IMG/VR virus record: IMGVR_UViG_3300032116_000125 | Coordinates: 1-64,000 of that record | Direction: 5' to 3' (one strand) | DNA: 64,000 nt | DNA from: a virus | In this document: piece by piece, positions 38,500 through 47,066 of the stretch | Numbering within the stretch: the stretch's first letter is position 1 | Layout: every line of letters begins with the position of its first letter | Position numbers and translations under genes: made by a program | The notes under the pieces: generated by a model | Database searches by the model: none | What the model was told of the DNA's origin: nothing | What the model saw: the letters and a program-made list of their open reading frames with translations, nothing else

Positions 38500-39753
38500 A
38501 TGGCGTCACCGGAACATCTGCTTGTCTCCAAAGTCATCCAGACTTCGGACATCGCTACGCCCATCAAGTCGGGCATCAAGCCTGAACACCTCACTGGCAC
38601 ATGGGCCGAGGTGTGGTCATGGATGTCCGAGTTTTACCGTGAGCACGGGGCCGTACCGACGCCTCGGGTGTTCAAGACGCAGTACGCCGATGTTCAGTTG
38701 TACGACGCTGAGGCAGAGACTTTTTCTCGTCTGATTGAGGAAATCTTTCAGGCCCACACACAGCACCGCCTCGTTGAAGTCATCTCGGAAGTCATGCCTC
38801 TCATCAACGAGGGCAAGACCAAAGATGCACTAGAGCACCTGTCGTCGGGCGTGCAGACCGCCTCGGTTGAGGTGTCCCGCATGCGGGACATTGACATCAT
38901 CCAAAACTGGGAGAACCGTGTTGCTCGCTACGAAGAGATGCGGAACACCCCCAATGCTCTTCGTGGTATCCCCACGGGATTCTACGGCCTTGACCGCATC
39001 ACATCCGGGTTGCGCCCCCAGCAGTACATCGTGTTTGTGGGTGAGCCCAAGCGTGGTAAATCGTTGTTCGCTCTCATCATCGCTAACTCCTGCCACATCC
39101 ACGGCAAAGTGCCGATGTTCGTCTCGTTTGAGATGAGCATTGAAGAGCAGGAGGCACGTTACGACGCCATCATCTCCAAGACCCCGTACAACAAGATTCT
39201 CCGGGGTGACTTGAACAAGAACGAGATGGACCGCATCGCCAAGGCGCTTCGGGCCCGGAAGAACATGCAACCCTTCATCTTCAGTGAGGACACCTCGTCG
39301 CTCACAACTATCTCAGCACTCATGGGCAAGGCCAAGGAATACCAACCCGATCTTCTCGTCGTTGACGGCGTGTATTTGATGGACGATGAGGAAGGTGAGC
39401 CCAAGGGTTCCCCGCAAGCGCTGACAAACATCACCCGTGGCCTTAAACGAATGGCCCAGAAGTTAGACATCCCCGTGGTGTCCACGACGCAGGCGCTGTC
39501 GTGGAAGTTAAACAACAAGAAGACTCGCGCCATCACTGCTGACGCCATTGGTTACTCATCGTCTTTCGTGCAGGACGCAGACCTAGTGCTCGGCGTTGAG
39601 CGCAACCCTGACTTGGACGACCAAGCAATTATTCGTGTCGTAGCGGCCCGCACAGCCCCAACTGGCGAAGTACACATCAAGTGGGACTGGGACCACATGG
39701 ACTTCTCGGAGGTGACTGCTGATGGCTACGGTGTCGGAGACGCATTTGACTGA
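38500..39753 (+). CDS. DnaB-like replicative helicase
   Basis: 417 residues from ATG 38500 (GAAAGGG at 38482-38489; an ATG at 38491 is possible but too close). The N-terminal 130 residues are helical as in DnaB. The RecA-like core has Walker A GEPKRGKSLFA near residue 180, VSFEMSIEEQEARYDAIISK, Walker B LLVVDGVYLMDDEE near 284 and the QALSWKLNNKKTRAI loop with the H4/arginine-finger region RAITADAIGYSSSFVQDADL. It unwinds DNA at the fork. Confidence 0.9.
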   Translation: MASPEHLLVSKVIQTSDIATPIKSGIKPEHLTGTWAEVWSWMSEFYREHGAVPTPRVFKTQYADVQLYDAEAETFSRLIEEIFQAHTQHRLVEVISEVMPLINEGKTKDALEHLSSGVQTASVEVSRMRDIDIIQNWENRVARYEEMRNTPNALRGIPTGFYGLDRITSGLRPQQYIVFVGEPKRGKSLFALIIANSCHIHGKVPMFVSFEMSIEEQEARYDAIISKTPYNKILRGDLNKNEMDRIAKALRARKNMQPFIFSEDTSSLTTISALMGKAKEYQPDLLVVDGVYLMDDEEGEPKGSPQALTNITRGLKRMAQKLDIPVVSTTQALSWKLNNKKTRAITADAIGYSSSFVQDADLVLGVERNPDLDDQAIIRVVAARTAPTGEVHIKWDWDHMDFSEVTADGYGVGDAFD

Positions 39754-40645
39754 CCTCGCCTCGGTGCTCAAGAGCATCGGCGTAGATGTTCGCCGTGCAG
39801 ATGGTCGTGAGATTTCCGGTAGGTGTCCGGTGCACCGCCGTGTCACGGGGCGTGAGGACGGCTCACCGTCATGGAGCATGAACGCCCAAACCGGTTTGTG
39901 GATTTGCTTCTCGTGCGGGGCCCGAGGCACCCTAAGCATGCTGGTGTCGGAACTAACTGGTGAACCCGACGCCATCATGGCGGTCCATCACTTCTTGATT
40001 GACCGCAACTTGGAGCGCCTTACCACCGGCGTAGAGGTCACCGAGAAGAAGCCAGAGATCGACTGGGTGTCTTTCTCCAAGTTTGTGCTCCCTCCTGAGT
40101 CTGCCTTATCTAAGCGGGGGCTTGATCCTGATCAAGTACTGATGCACGGTGTCCGTTGGGACAACATGAACAAGGCGTGGGTGATCCCCATTGTTAATCA
40201 CTTTGGCGACCTACAGGGCTGGCAGACCAAGGCGCCCGGGTGGGTACGCAACTTCCCAGTGGGTGTCAAAAAGTCGGACAGCCTGTTTGGGATTGAGCGC
40301 TTCATGGGTGGTACCGCAGTACTCGTGGAGTCCCCGTTGGATGTCGTGCGCTTCGCCAGCGTATTTGAGAAGCCTCAGGCGTTGGCCACCTTTGGTGCCG
40401 CCGTCTCGGACAAGCAACTTGCCCTGCTCTCTACAGTGGCTGACCGTGTCGTCATCGCCATGGATAACGACGAAGCAGGCATCCGCTCCAGCAAATCACT
40501 CTTCAACAGGTTGCCCCATTTTCGCCGTGGAACGCTATGGTGGAACTACTCCGGTACCTCTGCCAAAGACATCGGTGACATGACCACCTCAGAGATGGCC
40601 CATGGGCTAGCCTCGGCGTCTCGTGTACTTCCGTGGACCATCTAA
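39722..40645 (+). CDS. DnaG-like primase
   Basis: 307 residues; it overlaps the helicase gene by 32 bases. A CHC2-type zinc finger has C35PVH38 and C62FSC65. The Toprim core has VLVESPLDVVRFA (near 200) and VVIAMDNDEAGIRSS (near 242). An RNA-polymerase-like linker lies between. It is shorter than bacterial DnaG and lacks its helicase-binding C-terminal domain, as phage primases often do. It makes primers at the fork, in the same operon as the helicase. Confidence 0.9.
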   Translation: MATVSETHLTDLASVLKSIGVDVRRADGREISGRCPVHRRVTGREDGSPSWSMNAQTGLWICFSCGARGTLSMLVSELTGEPDAIMAVHHFLIDRNLERLTTGVEVTEKKPEIDWVSFSKFVLPPESALSKRGLDPDQVLMHGVRWDNMNKAWVIPIVNHFGDLQGWQTKAPGWVRNFPVGVKKSDSLFGIERFMGGTAVLVESPLDVVRFASVFEKPQALATFGAAVSDKQLALLSTVADRVVIAMDNDEAGIRSSKSLFNRLPHFRRGTLWWNYSGTSAKDIGDMTTSEMAHGLASASRVLPWTI

Positions 40646-40663
40646 CTACCAAAGGAGAAACCA

Positions 40664-41098
40664 ATGCCCAAGATCATCAGGCAAAGCCCCGAGCCCACAG
40701 ACAGTGCGTATCTGTCTCGTCTCGTAGATGAATACATCAAGGCCAAGGAGTTCAGTGATGCCGCCGTTAAGCGCACTGAAGAGATGAAGAAAGAACTGTC
40801 CAACATTGTGGACATTGACGGGTACACCGACCACGTTGGCCACAAGTGGATTGAGGTTGGCTCCGGTGTGCAACTCAAGCGTGAGCGCCGGGTCTCCGTC
40901 AATTTGGACCAGTCCGAGGCCCAAGACTGGGCGATTAAGAATGACTTGTGGGATGAAATTTCAATTCCGATCCGTGTGCTTGACGAAGATGCCCTTGCCA
41001 CTGTGGCGGTTGAGCGCCCCGAGTTGCAGGGTGAGATTCAAAGTTTGTACAAAGAGAAGGAAACTTGGGCTTTTAAAGTCGTAGAGCCCAAAAAATAA
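40664..41098 (+). CDS. Hypothetical protein, 144 aa
   Basis: It starts after AAAGGAGAA. Helical N-terminus (SRLVDEYIKAKEFSDAAVKR), then strands (VGHKWIEVGSGVQLKRERRV) and a helical C-terminus (NDLWDEISIPIRVLDEDALA). It resembles a small two-domain phage protein sometimes found next to SSB or nuclease genes, and the distantly similar gene at 61988. No catalytic residues seen. The last residues are basic (KVVEPKK). Confidence 0.65.
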   Translation: MPKIIRQSPEPTDSAYLSRLVDEYIKAKEFSDAAVKRTEEMKKELSNIVDIDGYTDHVGHKWIEVGSGVQLKRERRVSVNLDQSEAQDWAIKNDLWDEISIPIRVLDEDALATVAVERPELQGEIQSLYKEKETWAFKVVEPKK

Positions 41099-41108
41099 TA
41101 ACTGCTAT

Positions 41109-41125
41109 CCTTATGGGGAATAAGG
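41109..41125 (+). promoter_or_regulatory. Small hairpin that includes the next ribosome-binding site
   Basis: CCTTAT at 41109-41114 can pair with ATAAGG at 41120-41125, and the latter runs into the AAGGAGG (41122-41128) that serves the zinc-ribbon gene. The stem could modulate its translation. Six base pairs, so only suggestive. Confidence 0.35.
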
Positions 41126-41137
41126 AGGTAGTAAGCC

Positions 41138-41317
41138 ATGACTAAGAACGAAGACCGCACACCTCCGGGGAGATGGGAATGTCCGAAATGTGGAACTCTA
41201 GTGGAGACGATGGTTCCGACGATTGGTCCTCCGACCTGTTCCCGCCACACTGGTGGCGCAGTTCGGATGGGCATAACAACCAAGCCTTTTCCGAAGGCAA
41301 AGGAGTCCCTGAGTTAG
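41138..41317 (+). CDS. Small zinc-ribbon protein, 59 aa
   Basis: It has the strong site TAAGGAGG and starts ATG 41138: MTKNEDRTPPGRWECPKCGT, then LVETMVPTIGPPTCSRHTGG. CPKC and C-x2-H form a zinc knuckle or ribbon, typical of actinophage small proteins. The gene overlaps the frame of the next one for 139 bases in a different phase. Zinc coordination inferred from spacing. Confidence 0.7.
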   Translation: MTKNEDRTPPGRWECPKCGTLVETMVPTIGPPTCSRHTGGAVRMGITTKPFPKAKESLS

Positions 41318-41484
41318 TCCTCACAATTGACACTATTGTCAATTTGTTGCGCGTGGTCAGCGTCTGTCCACCGCGTAACCTTGCTTCGGCATTGCTTTCA
41401 GGGGATAACGCCGTTACTCTGGAGGAAAGAGCCCGGCTTACCACTTGGTGCGAGAATCTTTGCGATTATCTTTCAAATAACTAA
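41179..41484 (+). CDS. Acidic/Trp-rich small protein overlapping the zinc-ribbon gene, 101 aa
   Basis: The start ATG 41179 has GGGGAG six bases upstream; an ATG at 41173 is also in frame. The N-terminal half (MSEMWNSSGDDGSDDWSSDL, FPPHWWRSSDGHNNQ) is coded in the same DNA as the zinc-ribbon gene. The second half has its own DNA and looks like a regular helical domain (IDTIVNLLRVVSVCPPRNLA; VTLEERARLTTWCENLCDYL). Real C-terminus, plausible N-terminus. Confidence 0.55.
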   Translation: MSEMWNSSGDDGSDDWSSDLFPPHWWRSSDGHNNQAFSEGKGVPELVLTIDTIVNLLRVVSVCPPRNLASALLSGDNAVTLEERARLTTWCENLCDYLSNN

Positions 41485-41494
41485 AGTAACTACG

Positions 41495-41923
41495 ATGGCC
41501 CCTGACCCTCTTGATCTACTAGGTGACCTACCTGATTGGCCCGGCTCTCGCCCGCCCAAGAATCGCTCCAAGAGCCCCTCCGTAGCCCTTGACACAACCA
41601 ACGGTGCTCGGTCTAAGATGTACCGAATCAACGGTGCAGACATTGAGATGTTCACCATCGGTGAAGCCGCCCGAGCACTCGGACGGACTGCCAGCACATT
41701 ACGAATGTGGGAGAACCAAGGGTGGATACCCCGAGCAACATACAGATCGCCAGCGCCACGGAAGAGTCAACTTCCGGGGAAAGTCCCCAAGGGGAGGCGC
41801 CTCTACAGCAGGGCACAGGTAGACTTTCTGAAAGACTGTATCGTGCGCTTCAACTTGGACGACAAAAACTCCAAGCACTGGGAACAGTTCAAGACCTACG
41901 CCATAACCCATTGGCCAAAATAG
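41495..41923 (+). CDS. MerR-type helix-turn-helix protein, 142 aa
   Basis: I chose ATG 41495. Residues 45-115 are MerR-like: EMFTIGEAARALGRTASTLR, MWENQGWIPRATYRS and KGRRLYSRAQVDFLKDCIVR. This is the HTH and wing of MerR or excisionase-like binders, without a metal-binding C-terminus. It likely regulates middle or replication genes or helps plasmid-like segregation. Its ribosome-binding site is weak (CTAAAG). An A/C-only leader follows before the next gene. Confidence 0.75.
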   Translation: MAPDPLDLLGDLPDWPGSRPPKNRSKSPSVALDTTNGARSKMYRINGADIEMFTIGEAARALGRTASTLRMWENQGWIPRATYRSPAPRKSQLPGKVPKGRRLYSRAQVDFLKDCIVRFNLDDKNSKHWEQFKTYAITHWPK

Positions 41924-41993
41924 ACTCCGAGCACCCCGGTGCTCACGAGTAACACACAAACACAAACACAACACACACGAGAAAGACAGAAAC
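41924..41993 (+). promoter_or_regulatory. Hairpin and A/C-only leader before the ssb-like gene
   Basis: A 7-bp stem, GAGCACC at 41929-41935 and GGTGCTC at 41938-41944, is followed by 41951-41978, which contains almost only A and C (repeating ACACA and AACACA). Such unstructured tracts act as translation enhancers or protein-binding leaders. The downstream ribosome-binding site is only GAGAAAG. Confidence 0.55.
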
Positions 41994-42725
41994 ATGCCCA
42001 GATACGACGATGACGACGACTTTGAGAAAGACGAGCAGGAGTATGAAGCCCCTCGCCGTCTGCGGGTCATTGAAGATGATGAAGATGACGCCCCCGTCCG
42101 TAAGGCCAGCGCACCCAGCAAGGCCGAGCCTGCCCCCCGCCGAGTGATTCGTGGCGGTTGGGAAGGCGTGAAGCAGTTGAAGTCCGATGTCTCGGACTCC
42201 TCCTATGCTCAGCGTCTCAAGGTTTCGGAAGAGCCGATCATCGTGAAGTTCCTTGAAGCGGCCCCGTATGCGGCCTACCGCCAGCACTGGGTGGAGCGCA
42301 CCGGTCAGAAGTCGTTCACCTGCATCGGCAACATTGACCCCAACGGTTGCCCGTTGTGCGACTCGGGTAACCGCCCCAGCAACAAGTTTGCGTTTAACGT
42401 GGTCTTGTTGGCCCCGGGCGAGGAGCCGGTGCTCCGCTCGTACGAGGTTGGTTCCCGCGCCATTGACCAGTTGAAGAACTTCAATGACGACCCCCGTCAG
42501 GGACCGCTCCCGAAGCACTACTGGGCGATCAGTCGCTCGGGCAAGGGTGCCACGACCGCAACCAACCATCAGTTGGTCAAGGCCCGTGACCTTGAGGAGG
42601 AGTGGGGAGTCACGGAACTCTCGGAGAGTGACCTCAACCACTTCCTGAAGTCGGCTTACACCGATGAGATTGTCCCGATTCCCACTCGGTCGTCGCTCCT
42701 TGCCATCTGCGCTGAAGACGAGTGA
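41994..42725 (+). CDS. Putative single-stranded DNA-binding protein (gp32-like zinc site)
   Basis: 243 residues. Acidic N-terminus (MPRYDDDDDFEKDEQEYEAP), then GGWEGVKQLKSD and an OB-like stretch. YRQHWVERTGQKSFTCIGNI then DPNGCPLCDSGNRPSNKFAF matches the T4 gp32-like zinc motif with the 'GCPLC-x2-G' knuckle found in many phage SSBs, followed by strands and NHQLVKARDLEEEWG. Its position before the DNA polymerase fits. The usual acidic tail is at the N-terminus here, which is unusual; ends LLAICAEDE. Confidence 0.7.
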   Translation: MPRYDDDDDFEKDEQEYEAPRRLRVIEDDEDDAPVRKASAPSKAEPAPRRVIRGGWEGVKQLKSDVSDSSYAQRLKVSEEPIIVKFLEAAPYAAYRQHWVERTGQKSFTCIGNIDPNGCPLCDSGNRPSNKFAFNVVLLAPGEEPVLRSYEVGSRAIDQLKNFNDDPRQGPLPKHYWAISRSGKGATTATNHQLVKARDLEEEWGVTELSESDLNHFLKSAYTDEIVPIPTRSSLLAICAEDE

Positions 42726-42772
42726 CCGTGTCGGGGTCAACACCCGAACAAGACCCGAGAGGGAGGGGCTTT

Positions 42773-44836
42773 ATGGCCCCTCCCTCAGTGGTTTCTACGG
42801 TAGAAGAACTGCACCAAATCGTTAAAGTCATCCAAGAAATCGGGGCATTTGCCTTTGATGTGGAGACACGGGGAGTCGTTGAGCGCCATAACGACGCCAT
42901 GGAGGCATTCAACACGGAGTTGAAGTCTCACCTGTCCAACATGGTCTCTAAGTCGCCGTCCGTGCGGGAGGCCACTCGTGAGCGCCTGATGCAGAAGTGG
43001 CGGGAGACTCTCGCTCTTGACCCCCTGCGTAACGAGGTCTTTTGGATTGGCATCGCCACAGACGGACATTCTTGGGCTATTCCCATGGGCCATTCCCATG
43101 GCGAGATGCTCACGCCCGAGGAGGTGGGGGACGGCTCCACCACGCCACCGCCCGGGTATCGCAAACTTCTTAAAGACGGAACTGAGTCGGAGGCCAAGGC
43201 GCGTTATCGCATACCCGCAACCTTCCTGCCACCCCCTCCGCAGTTACAAAGGTCTGAGGTATTCACAACCTTAGAGTGCCTTTTCTGTGATCCGAACATC
43301 GTCAAGGTGGGTCACAACGTCAAGTTTGACTCCCGTTCTATCCGTAAGTACTTAGCGCAGGACCTCCCAATGGAGGGCTTCATGGACACGATGGTCATGC
43401 AACATATCGTGAACGAGAACCTCCGTGGGTACGGTTTGACTGACCTAATCGCCCATAACTACGCCGGTCACAATGCCTACTACCGTGACGGCAAACTCGG
43501 CAAGATTATTGACCATGTGCCTTTCTCCAAGGCCGCTCGGTATGTACACCTTGACGTTCGTTGGACATGGTCGCTGTACCGCCGTCTGTGGGTGAAGATC
43601 AAAAACCGCCAAGGGTTACGCAACGCTCTAGAGCAAGACATGCTGGTTCTCCGGGTCCTGATGGACATGGAAGACGAAGGCATCCCGGTTACCAAGAGCG
43701 CCATGGTGGTACTCGGGCGTGAGTTGGACAACAAGATGCGGGACCTGCTCCTCCAGATGAGCAAGTACACCCCTCCGGGGTTTAACCCCGACAGCAATAA
43801 GAGTAAGCAAGAGTTTCTCTTTAAGAAAAAGTCTGCGGGCGGGCTTGGGTTGAAGTCCCACAAAAAGACCAACAAGGGCGCTGATTCAGTTGATGAGGAG
43901 GCCCTGCGCTACTTGGAAAATGCCCACCCGCTGATTCCCATGCTCTTGGAGTGGCAGGAGTTAAAGAAGGTCAAGTCAACGTACGTTGATGGGCTTCTTT
44001 TGAAACTGGTGAATAACAGTCTCCACCCGTCATTCCATTTGCACAGGACCGCCACGGGGCGCTTGTCCTCCAGTAGCCCCAACCTTCAGAACATCCCCCG
44101 TGACTCCACCATCCGGAGCCTTTTTGTCGCGCCCCCCAAGCACACACTCTTGGTGGCTGACTATGATCAGATTGAACTCCGTGTCATGTGCATGTTCTCC
44201 AAAGATAAGAACATGAGTAAGTTCTTCCTTCAGGAGCAGGACATTCACGCTGGAGCGGCGGCGCTGGTGCTCGGTAAGAAGCCTGACGAAGTAACCGCTG
44301 AGGAACGCCAGTTAGGCAAGGGTGTTAACTTCTTGACCGCCTATGGTGGTGGTGCTCAGAAACTTGCAAGAACAACTGGTATTACTGAGCAACGTGCCAG
44401 AGAAGTCATTAATAACTACTACAAACAATTTAGCGGTATTTCTGCGTGGAAAGCCACCGAGATAATAAAGGCACGACAGCGTGGGTATGTGACCACGCTA
44501 TCCGGTAGGCGACGCCGACTCCCTGAGTTGAGCAGTACAGACGAGTCACTGCGGGCGCGAGCCGAGCGCCAAGCGATTAACGCTATTGTCCAAGGTTCAG
44601 CGGCTGACATCTGTAAGATTGCTATGATTGATGTTCATGAAGCGCTAAAACCTTTTAACGCTAAAATCCTAGTTCAGGTCCACGACGAGTTAGTAGTCGC
44701 GGTTCCTGATCACTGCGTGGATGAAGCACAACAAGTAATGGTGGACGCCATGGGTCACGGGCGGGTCATTGAAGGAATACCACTCAAAGTGTCCTGCCAC
44801 TCAGCAAACTCATGGTCGGAGGCCAAAGGCAAATGA
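42773..44836 (+). CDS. Family A DNA polymerase with 3'-5' exonuclease
   Basis: 687 residues from ATG 42773, which follows GAGGGAGGGG; a GTG at 42722 coupled to the previous stop is an alternative. The exonuclease part has FAFDVETRGV (Exo I), KVGHNVKFDSRSI (Exo II) and YVHLDVRWTWSLYRR (Exo III). Polymerase motif A is LLVADYDQIELRVM, motif B RQLGKGVNFLTAYGGGAQKL and motif C LVQVHDELVVAV, with LHRTATGRLSSSSPNLQNIP between. It is the replicative polymerase. No 5'-nuclease domain is present. Confidence 0.95.
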   Translation: MAPPSVVSTVEELHQIVKVIQEIGAFAFDVETRGVVERHNDAMEAFNTELKSHLSNMVSKSPSVREATRERLMQKWRETLALDPLRNEVFWIGIATDGHSWAIPMGHSHGEMLTPEEVGDGSTTPPPGYRKLLKDGTESEAKARYRIPATFLPPPPQLQRSEVFTTLECLFCDPNIVKVGHNVKFDSRSIRKYLAQDLPMEGFMDTMVMQHIVNENLRGYGLTDLIAHNYAGHNAYYRDGKLGKIIDHVPFSKAARYVHLDVRWTWSLYRRLWVKIKNRQGLRNALEQDMLVLRVLMDMEDEGIPVTKSAMVVLGRELDNKMRDLLLQMSKYTPPGFNPDSNKSKQEFLFKKKSAGGLGLKSHKKTNKGADSVDEEALRYLENAHPLIPMLLEWQELKKVKSTYVDGLLLKLVNNSLHPSFHLHRTATGRLSSSSPNLQNIPRDSTIRSLFVAPPKHTLLVADYDQIELRVMCMFSKDKNMSKFFLQEQDIHAGAAALVLGKKPDEVTAEERQLGKGVNFLTAYGGGAQKLARTTGITEQRAREVINNYYKQFSGISAWKATEIIKARQRGYVTTLSGRRRRLPELSSTDESLRARAERQAINAIVQGSAADICKIAMIDVHEALKPFNAKILVQVHDELVVAVPDHCVDEAQQVMVDAMGHGRVIEGIPLKVSCHSANSWSEAKGK

Positions 44837-45339
44837 ATGACGACGACGATCTCTCCCCGCTCAACCAGCGCACATTCCTACTTACCCTATCCCCGGCTGA
44901 CGGTCAGAGCATCGCAGAACTTGCAGGCTTCTCACCCCCCTCAGAAGAGGTCATGGAGCAGGAAACTGGCGATGTCCTCGGTAAGTGGATTCGCCTCCAA
45001 CGCACCGGTATTCTAGAGGACATAGAGGAGTCTGCTAGGTGGTTGTCATCAATCATAAAGTCGCAGAATAAACTTGAAGATGACGAAACTGACGTTTCGG
45101 TCGCCCTCTTTACGTCGTTTGGCGTCTCCCTTCTCGCCATGCTTATAGACAGCGACAAGATAGAAGTAAACAAGGACATAGAGTTTGAGGAAGAACTGCC
45201 GCTGTTCATTCAGCAGGGACCTTTGTCCCGGCTCATCCACATCATCAACCTTCTTTCAGTCCCCGGCGCCATGGCAGAGTGGGATATAGAGTTCATGGAA
45301 GACGACGATGATGACTGGGAGGATTACGACGATGAATGA
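44833..45339 (+). CDS. Acidic hypothetical protein, 168 aa
   Basis: ATG 44833 overlaps the polymerase stop (ATGA). Acidic head (MNDDDDLSPLNQRTFLLTL), a helical middle (LEDIEESARWLSSIIKSQNK; ALFTSFGVSLLAMLIDSDKI) and a strongly acidic tail (EFMEDDDDDWEDYDDE). It could be a DNA mimic or SSB-like chaperone. No family recognised. The tail overlaps the next gene's start. Confidence 0.6.
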   Translation: MNDDDDLSPLNQRTFLLTLSPADGQSIAELAGFSPPSEEVMEQETGDVLGKWIRLQRTGILEDIEESARWLSSIIKSQNKLEDDETDVSVALFTSFGVSLLAMLIDSDKIEVNKDIEFEEELPLFIQQGPLSRLIHIINLLSVPGAMAEWDIEFMEDDDDDWEDYDDE

Positions 45340-45703
45340 CTGGTGGTCAAGGAAACTGAGCAATCAGCCTTCCCCTCCACGGACACCGCCGTCCACAATG
45401 CCGTCCCGCCCCGGGGCAATCCAGTTTCCTGCCGTAGCCCAGCCTGTTCATCAGGTAACCCCACAGGAGGCCCCGCACATAACCCCGGACGGTGAAATCC
45501 GTATGGGAGATGCCATCCGTTCATGGAAAGGTGGGGAGGCGGCTCGCAAAGAGACGCAGAGTTGCCCGGAGTGCGGAGGCAATTTCGTGTTCAGTCGCGC
45601 TAAAGGCACCACGGTAAACGGTTACCCACCCGCACCTCGTTGCTATTCGTGCGGTTGGAACGGTAAATACATGCAAGCAGACCAAGCCTCTTGGGCTGTC
45701 TGA
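45332..45703 (+). CDS. Zinc-ribbon protein, 123 aa
   Basis: ATG 45332 (MNDWWSRKLSNQPSPPRTPP) with a Pro-rich disordered first half and a zinc ribbon at the end: CPECGGNFVFSRA and CYSCGW, two CxxC pairs about 30 residues apart, then KYMQADQASW. The arrangement is typical of actinophage zinc-finger proteins. It lies between polymerase and recombinase and may bind nucleic acid. Confidence 0.65.
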   Translation: MNDWWSRKLSNQPSPPRTPPSTMPSRPGAIQFPAVAQPVHQVTPQEAPHITPDGEIRMGDAIRSWKGGEAARKETQSCPECGGNFVFSRAKGTTVNGYPPAPRCYSCGWNGKYMQADQASWAV

Positions 45704-45723
45704 CACACAATAAGGAGCACAAC

Positions 45724-46731
45724 ATGAGCGAGAGCATCGAGACTATCTTTGCCCAATTGAACAAGAAGTTTGGTGAGGGCACGGTTATCCGTGGCTCGGA
45801 GATGCACCAAGAACTTCCCCGCATTACGACTGGGGTGCTGGCGTTTGACCTAATGCTCGGCGGTGGTTGGCCGGTTAACCAGTGGTCTGAGATCATCGGA
45901 GACGAGTCCTCGGGTAAAACTGCCATTGCTTTTAAGACAATCGCCGCCAACCAAGCCTTAGACCCAGACTGGGTGGTGCTCTGGATCGCCGCCGAGGAGT
46001 TTGTTCCGGAATACGCCCAAGCCATTGGCGTGGACTTGGACCGTATTTGGATTGTTGAAACCAACGTGATGGAGCATGCATACGACCTGATCGTCAAGTC
46101 ACTGGAGAACCGAGCGGTTGACTGCATCGTTGTGGACTCCCTCCCAGCCCTTGTCCCGGGTGACGAGGCAGAGAAACTGATGGAGGAGTTCACGGTGGGC
46201 CTCGGCGCCCGACTCACCGGCAAGTTCTTCCGCAAGTCAGGTAAGGCGCAGAAGCGGTCGCTCATCGGGGATGACCGTGGCTGTACCGGCCTCATCATCA
46301 ACCAGTGGCGGGAAAAGATTGGAGTCATGTACGGGGATAACCGCACCACCCCCGGTGGTAAGGCTAAGAACTTCCATTACTTCACCCGTGTTGAGGTGAA
46401 GCGTGACGAGTGGATCAAGGTTAAGGACGAGGCGATTGGTCAGACCATCCGTGGGCGCACCATGAAGAACAAGACCTACCGCCCCCAGCAGACCGCACAG
46501 GTTGACTTCTACTTTGCTGACGGTAACGGCTTCACCCTTGGGGACTTTGACACCATTAAGGACATCGTCAACATTGGTATCTCCATCAATGCGATCACCC
46601 GTGCGGGTGCCTTCTACACGTTTGACGGCCAGAAGTGGCAGGGCAAGGAGGCACTCCTGCTTGGCGTCCGTGAGGACGTTGACTTGCAGAAGAAACTCGC
46701 TGACATCGCCCGAAAGCACTTTGGTTCATGA
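45724..46731 (+). CDS. RecA-like recombinase
   Basis: 335 residues from ATG 45724 after AAGGAGC. Walker A is GDESSGKTA (59-67), the catalytic Glu lies in VLWIAAEEFVPEYAQAIGVD, Walker B is CIVVDSLPALVPG, and LLIINQWREKIGVMYGDNRT is the L2-like strand with TPGGKAKNFHYFTRVEVKR next. It builds filaments on ssDNA for recombination or recombination-dependent replication. It lacks the usual bacterial RecA C-terminal tail of E/D residues and ends IARKHFGS. Confidence 0.9.
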   Translation: MSESIETIFAQLNKKFGEGTVIRGSEMHQELPRITTGVLAFDLMLGGGWPVNQWSEIIGDESSGKTAIAFKTIAANQALDPDWVVLWIAAEEFVPEYAQAIGVDLDRIWIVETNVMEHAYDLIVKSLENRAVDCIVVDSLPALVPGDEAEKLMEEFTVGLGARLTGKFFRKSGKAQKRSLIGDDRGCTGLIINQWREKIGVMYGDNRTTPGGKAKNFHYFTRVEVKRDEWIKVKDEAIGQTIRGRTMKNKTYRPQQTAQVDFYFADGNGFTLGDFDTIKDIVNIGISINAITRAGAFYTFDGQKWQGKEALLLGVREDVDLQKKLADIARKHFGS

Positions 46732-47066
46732 TCATCGGCTCCGATGGGGAGAACACACGCCGGGCTATCAATAAGAAGTCACGGAAGCAGGAGGAACGCA
46801 CCGCCAAGGCATACCGCGGTAGCCGTAACGCCGGAAGTGGTTCTGGCTGGCTACGCAAAAATGACGTTCGTTCTGAGCACTTTCTTATTGAAAATAAGTT
46901 CACGGATAACACTAAGTCGTACTCCATCAAGTTCACAGACCTGCGGGATTTGGAGGCGGTGGCGATTCGTGAGGACCGCATTCCGGTATTGCAGTTTGAC
47001 TTGGGCGGTAAACGCTACGTCATCTTGACTGAGGACGACTTCTTGGAGATGACCCATGGGGAATAA
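46728..47066 (+). CDS. Small PD-(D/E)XK nuclease, Holliday-junction-resolvase-like
   Basis: 112 residues; ATGA overlap with the recombinase gene. KQEERTAKAYRGSRNAGSGS then GWLRKNDVRSEHFLIENKFT carry D46 and E55-x-K57, plus the helix-forming motif 'KSYSIKFTDLRDLEAVA' and a late strand RIPVLQFDLGGKRYVIL. This is the archaeal Hjc/phage resolvase-like pattern. It should cut branched DNA. Being immediately after a RecA gene supports the role. Confidence 0.75.
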   Translation: MIIGSDGENTRRAINKKSRKQEERTAKAYRGSRNAGSGSGWLRKNDVRSEHFLIENKFTDNTKSYSIKFTDLRDLEAVAIREDRIPVLQFDLGGKRYVILTEDDFLEMTHGE

